Positions 5,940 through 9,022 of a stretch of 9,022 nt of DNA are shown piece after piece. The notes under the pieces were generated by a model. The model did no database searches, was not told where the DNA came from, and worked only from the letters and a program-made list of their open reading frames with translations. The translations under genes and the position numbers were made by a program. Location: the NCBI GenBank assembly GCA_028678445.1, contig JAJRDJ010000237.1:1-9022 (forward strand), in the 5' to 3' direction. This DNA is from Methylococcaceae bacterium (GTDB lineage: Bacteria; Pseudomonadota; Gammaproteobacteria; Methylococcales; Methylococcaceae). Every line of letters begins with the position of its first letter. Position 1 is the first letter of the stretch.

Positions 5940-6698
5940 ATGTCCGTTCCTTCGGTTCCCGCCCCCGATTCCCGATTACCCCGCCATGTGGCCATCATCA
6001 TGGATGGCAATGGGCGTTGGGCCAAGCAGAGGTATCTGCCGAGGCCCGCCGGGCACCGCGCCGGGGTCGGCGCCGTGCGCACCACCGTCGAGCAGTGTAT
6101 CGCCATTGGTGTGGAAGTACTGTCCCTGTTTGCCTTTAGCAGTGAAAACTGGCGTCGACCCGAGCAGGAAGTAACCCTGCTGATGGAGCTCTTCATCGCC
6201 AGCCTCGAGCGCGAGACGCAAAAGCTGCACAAGAATGGCGTCAGGATGCGGATAATAGGCGATCGGACGCGCTTTGCCCCGGTTCTGCGGGAGAAAATCG
6301 ACGCTGCCGAAGCGCTAACCGCCGGAAATCAAGGTCTCACGCTCGTGATTGCCGCGAATTACGGCGGTCGCTGGGACATCACCGAAGCCACTCGCCGGAT
6401 CGCCGCGGACATCGAGCGCGGCGCATTACGCAGTGCTGACATCACCGCAGGGCTCATCGAAACGCATCTGGCTCTCGCCGATCTGCCGGAACCCGACCTC
6501 TTCATCCGCACTGGCGGGGAACAGCGCATCAGCAACTTCATGCTCTGGCAACTGGCCTACACGGAGCTGTATTTCACACCGCTCTTATGGCCGGACTTTG
6601 ACGAGCAGGCTTTTAGAGACGCGCTCGACAGCTTTGCCGGCCGGCAACGGCGGTTCGGCTTCACGGGTGAACAGGTCGAAAATCAGAAAAATCGCTGA
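5940..6698 (+). CDS. uppS: Undecaprenyl diphosphate synthase (cis-prenyltransferase)
   Basis: This 252-residue enzyme adds eight isopentenyl units to farnesyl diphosphate to make undecaprenyl diphosphate, the lipid carrier of peptidoglycan and O-antigen synthesis. The signature HVAIIMDGNGRWAK carries the catalytic Asp at residue 22. Others are FSSENWRRP (66-74), RIIGD (104-108), NYGGRWDI (140-147) and the pyrophosphate-binding DLFIRTGGEQRISNF (186-200), then ELYFTPLLWPDFDE. Length is as expected (E. coli 253). ATG 5940 is the only ATG, GTG or TTG between the upstream in-frame stop at 5898 and the conserved region, yet no ribosome binding site precedes it (pyrimidine-rich CTACTTTACTTCCTA). The gene order frr-uppS-cdsA-dxr is the pseudomonad type. 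Confidence 0.97.
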   Translation: MSVPSVPAPDSRLPRHVAIIMDGNGRWAKQRYLPRPAGHRAGVGAVRTTVEQCIAIGVEVLSLFAFSSENWRRPEQEVTLLMELFIASLERETQKLHKNGVRMRIIGDRTRFAPVLREKIDAAEALTAGNQGLTLVIAANYGGRWDITEATRRIAADIERGALRSADITAGLIETHLALADLPEPDLFIRTGGEQRISNFMLWQLAYTELYFTPLLWPDFDEQAFRDALDSFAGRQRRFGFTGEQVENQKNR

Positions 6699-6749
6699 AG
6701 CGCCTCACCCCTCCGACAATATCCGTTACCACCAACCCAAAACCCGCTC

Positions 6750-7757
6750 ATGCTCAAGAATCGAATCATAACGGCCACTCTACTGGCACCGTTAATCATC
6801 GCCGCGATCCTGTTGCTCACCCCTGATGGCTTTGCCCTCTTGTGGGGCGTGCTCATTCTGCTGGGCGCCTTCGAGTGGGCCGGTCTTTCCGGTCTGGAGC
6901 CCTCCGGCCGCATCGGTTTCACGATCGCCATGCTGGCAGTCATGCTGGCGGCCCGTTACTTTGCCTTGTACTGGGCACCGGGAGAATTGCCGGTGTGGTT
7001 CTACGGTACCGTGGTGGCCTGGTGGGTGGTGTGGGGAATCGCCTTCCGCAAAATTCCCGAAAAACTGGCCAAGGGCCGCTATCCTTTGCCGATCCGCTTG
7101 CTCAGTGGCGGCTTCGTACTCCTGTCGGGGTGGGCGCTGATGGTGTGGCTGCGGCTGAATTTCTCTGAATATCAGGTGCTTTATCTGGTGCTGCTGATCT
7201 GGGTCGCCGATATTGCAGCCTATTTTGTCGGCAAACGCTGGGGTTTCACCAAGCTGGTGGAAGCCGTGAGTCCCGGCAAGACCATCGAGGGCGTCTATGG
7301 TGCCCTGTTCGCCGCGATAGTCCTGGCCATTCCCGTCGGCTTTATCGCCGGGCTGGAAGCCATGACCCTGGTTGATTTCGTCTTTTTATCGCTACTGACC
7401 GTCGTCTTCTCCGTTTGTGGCGACCTCTTCGAAAGCCTTGCCAAGCGCGTCCAGGGTGTCAAGGCCAGCAGCCACCTCCTGCCAGGCCATGGCGGGGTCT
7501 TGGACCGCATCGACAGCCTCTTGTCTGCCGTATCCGTGTTCTATGCCGGATCGTTGTTGATTCCCATCTTCCTGCAGATCGGCCCGATGGCGGAGCCCGA
7601 AATCATCATGCAATCGGATGATGCGCCGGGAATGGAAATCACGCCGAGCGACCATCATCATGACGGCCCGATAGAGTTTGCTCCGCCCGAAGAAGAAGCG
7701 GAACCACCAGCACTCGATGAGGAGCACCACGAGGGACTGCCGGAGAATGCACCATGA
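6750..7757 (+). CDS. cdsA: Phosphatidate cytidylyltransferase (CDP-diglyceride synthase) with acidic C-terminal tail
   Basis: This inner-membrane enzyme makes CDP-diacylglycerol from phosphatidate and CTP, the branch point for bacterial phospholipids. About eight or nine hydrophobic segments span residues 6-277. The CdsA signature is at 229-255: S229, K232-R233, K238, then LLPGHGG (243-249) and D252-R253-I254-D255, with the conserved G224-D225 just before. The Asp that normally follows the second Lys is Ala here (K238-A239). At 335 residues it is longer than usual (about 270-285): residues 281-335 form a tail with about 17 acidic residues, five His (HHH at 302-304, HH at 326-327), many Pro and no Lys or Arg. 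The start MLKNRIITATLLAPL is typical, but no ribosome binding site precedes ATG 6750. The stop overlaps the dxr start. Confidence 0.95.
   Translation: MLKNRIITATLLAPLIIAAILLLTPDGFALLWGVLILLGAFEWAGLSGLEPSGRIGFTIAMLAVMLAARYFALYWAPGELPVWFYGTVVAWWVVWGIAFRKIPEKLAKGRYPLPIRLLSGGFVLLSGWALMVWLRLNFSEYQVLYLVLLIWVADIAAYFVGKRWGFTKLVEAVSPGKTIEGVYGALFAAIVLAIPVGFIAGLEAMTLVDFVFLSLLTVVFSVCGDLFESLAKRVQGVKASSHLLPGHGGVLDRIDSLLSAVSVFYAGSLLIPIFLQIGPMAEPEIIMQSDDAPGMEITPSDHHHDGPIEFAPPEEEAEPPALDEEHHEGLPENAP
7742..7745 (+). promoter_or_regulatory. dxr ribosome binding site inside cdsA
   Basis: GGAG lies within the last codons of cdsA, 8 nt before the dxr ATG. With the ATGA stop-start overlap it supports translational coupling and fixes the dxr start at 7754. 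Confidence 0.75.
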
Positions 7758-8935
7758 AAGGCCTCTGTGTACTCGGTTCCACCGGCTCGATTGGCGTCAG
7801 CACCCTGGATGTGGCCGGGCTGCATCCTGACCGATATCGCGTCGTCGCTCTCACTGCCAATAACAATATCGACCTGCTCTTCGAGCAATGTCTGCGCTTC
7901 AAGCCCGCCTATGCGGTCGTGATCGATGTGCGGCTCGCCACTGACTTACGCTCACGACTCTTGACGTCGGGCAACGATGAGACCGAGGTATTGAGCGGCA
8001 TCAAGGGGCTGGAAGAGGTGTCGGTGCTGCCGGATGTGGACTCCGTGATGGCCGCTATCGTCGGCGCGGCGGGTCTGCTGCCCACGCTTGCGGCGGCGCG
8101 GGCGGGCAAGACCGTGCTGCTAGCCAACAAGGAAGCCCTGGTCATGTCCGGCCCCCTGTTCATGTCGGCCGTTACGGAGTCCGGCGCCGATTTGCTGCCT
8201 ATCGACAGCGAGCACAATGCCATTTTCCAATGCATGCCCGTCAACTACCACGCCGGTCGACGGGCTCCCGAAGTACGCCGAATTATGCTGACCGCATCGG
8301 GCGGCCCGTTTCTCAGGAAGGGGCTGAATGAACTGCACAATGTCACGCCCGATGAGGCCGTCGCGCATCCCAACTGGGTGATGGGACGCAAGATCTCCGT
8401 GGATTCCGCCACCATGATGAACAAGGGACTGGAGCTGATCGAAGCCTGCCTGCTGTTCAACATGCCGCCAGAGAAAGTCGAGGTGGTCATTCATCCGCAG
8501 AGCGTAATCCACTCTATGGTCGATTATGTCGACGGCACCGTGCTGGCGCAGATGGGCAATCCCGACATGCGCATTCCGATCGCCCATGCGATGGCCTGGC
8601 CGGGCCGATTTGATTCGGGAGCCGAACCGCTTGATCTCTTCTCGGTCAAACGACTGGATTTCGAGGCACCCGATTTTGAACGGTTTCCCTGTTTGCAACG
8701 CGCCTACGACGCCGTTCGGGCCGGCGGCACCATGCCAGCGATCCTCAATGCGGCGAACGAAGCCGCGGTTAGCTCATTCCTCGACGGTGGCATTCGCTTC
8801 ACCGATATTCCGGATGTGATCAACCACTGCATGAACGCCATTGCCGTCAGCCGTGCCGATACCATCGACGCGGTGCTGGAAGCCGACCAGAGGGCACGTA
8901 AATCCGCTGAACAGTACATTGCCCGGTTAAGTTGA
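7754..8935 (+). CDS. dxr: 1-deoxy-D-xylulose 5-phosphate reductoisomerase
   Basis: This 393-residue NADPH-dependent enzyme converts 1-deoxy-D-xylulose 5-phosphate to 2-C-methyl-D-erythritol 4-phosphate, the committed step of the MEP isoprenoid pathway and the target of fosmidomycin. The NADPH loop GSTGSIG is at residues 8-14 and ANKEALVMSG at 124-133. The metal ligands are D151 and E153 (PIDSEHNAIFQ) and E227 (NKGLE). Substrate-binding S182 (ASGGPF), H205 (HPNW), S218, N223 and K224 are all present, and the family NAANE motif is near 332. The gene overlaps cdsA by 4 bp (ATGA), so the two are almost certainly co-translated. Its product feeds, through later enzymes, the substrate of UppS. The usual next gene, rseP, is not seen in the remaining bases. 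Confidence 0.98.
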   Translation: MKGLCVLGSTGSIGVSTLDVAGLHPDRYRVVALTANNNIDLLFEQCLRFKPAYAVVIDVRLATDLRSRLLTSGNDETEVLSGIKGLEEVSVLPDVDSVMAAIVGAAGLLPTLAAARAGKTVLLANKEALVMSGPLFMSAVTESGADLLPIDSEHNAIFQCMPVNYHAGRRAPEVRRIMLTASGGPFLRKGLNELHNVTPDEAVAHPNWVMGRKISVDSATMMNKGLELIEACLLFNMPPEKVEVVIHPQSVIHSMVDYVDGTVLAQMGNPDMRIPIAHAMAWPGRFDSGAEPLDLFSVKRLDFEAPDFERFPCLQRAYDAVRAGGTMPAILNAANEAAVSSFLDGGIRFTDIPDVINHCMNAIAVSRADTIDAVLEADQRARKSAEQYIARLS

Positions 8936-9022
8936 CACCTATTCCCAATATCTAGTAGTGCGTTCCACAATATGATTTACAAACTAGTAGCTATTCGTCA
9001 TGCTGGTTCCGGGAACAAAAGC
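8936..9022. other. AT-rich region after dxr, possible start of an unidentified gene
   Basis: No terminator follows dxr. A perfect -35-like TTGACA (8932-8937) overlaps its stop codon, with only poor -10 candidates (TAGTAG at 15 nt). CTAGTAG is repeated directly at 8952-8958 and 8984-8990. An ATG at 8972 opens a frame of 17 codons (MIYKLVAIRHAGSGNKS) to the edge, with no ribosome binding site and no family I recognise; the same ATG sits inside a -10-like TATGAT (8971-8976). None of the frames gives an RseP-like start with its HEFGH zinc motif. Confidence 0.4.

Noticed and set aside
9012..9022. Palindrome-like GTTCCGGGAAC near the right edge
   Set aside because: Only five paired bases around one base, at about 9006-9016, and too close to the edge to interpret.

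Overview
This window is a stretch of conserved bacterial housekeeping chromosome. Gene order, protein similarity and a leader RNA in front of rpsB that resembles the S2 autoregulatory element point to a gammaproteobacterium or close relative. Coding DNA is moderately GC-rich with GC-rich third positions. The order pyrH-frr-uppS-cdsA-dxr matches pseudomonads more than Escherichia coli, where dxr precedes uppS. I cannot name the genus.

Layout. Positions 1-2147 hold two minus-strand genes, map (methionine aminopeptidase) and glnD (PII uridylyltransferase), overlapping by about 32 bp; glnD runs off the left edge. Positions 2148-2356 are a divergent control region with a good sigma70-type promoter for rpsB, a weaker opposed candidate for map, and a structured rpsB leader. 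From 2357 everything reads rightward: rpsB and tsf separated by two hairpins including an intrinsic terminator; pyrH; an unusually long, AT-richer spacer of about 315 bp; frr; uppS; cdsA; and dxr. The last 87 bases after dxr are AT-rich and do not show the expected start of rseP.

How the genes fit together. rpsB, tsf and frr serve translation (ribosomal protein S2, elongation factor Ts, ribosome recycling factor), and map trims nascent proteins. pyrH makes UDP for RNA, DNA and cell-wall precursors. dxr makes the first committed MEP-pathway intermediate for isoprenoids, uppS turns isoprenoids into the undecaprenyl carrier for the cell wall, and cdsA makes CDP-diacylglycerol for phospholipids. 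glnD senses glutamine for nitrogen control.

I found no mobile element, CRISPR array, tRNA, rRNA or defence-like cassette. The points most worth a second look are the acidic, histidine-rich tail of CdsA together with a substituted signature residue, the long pyrH-frr spacer with its inverted repeat, the pseudoknot-capable rpsB leader, the rpsB-tsf attenuator, the non-ATG overlapping start of glnD, and the apparent break in synteny after dxr.
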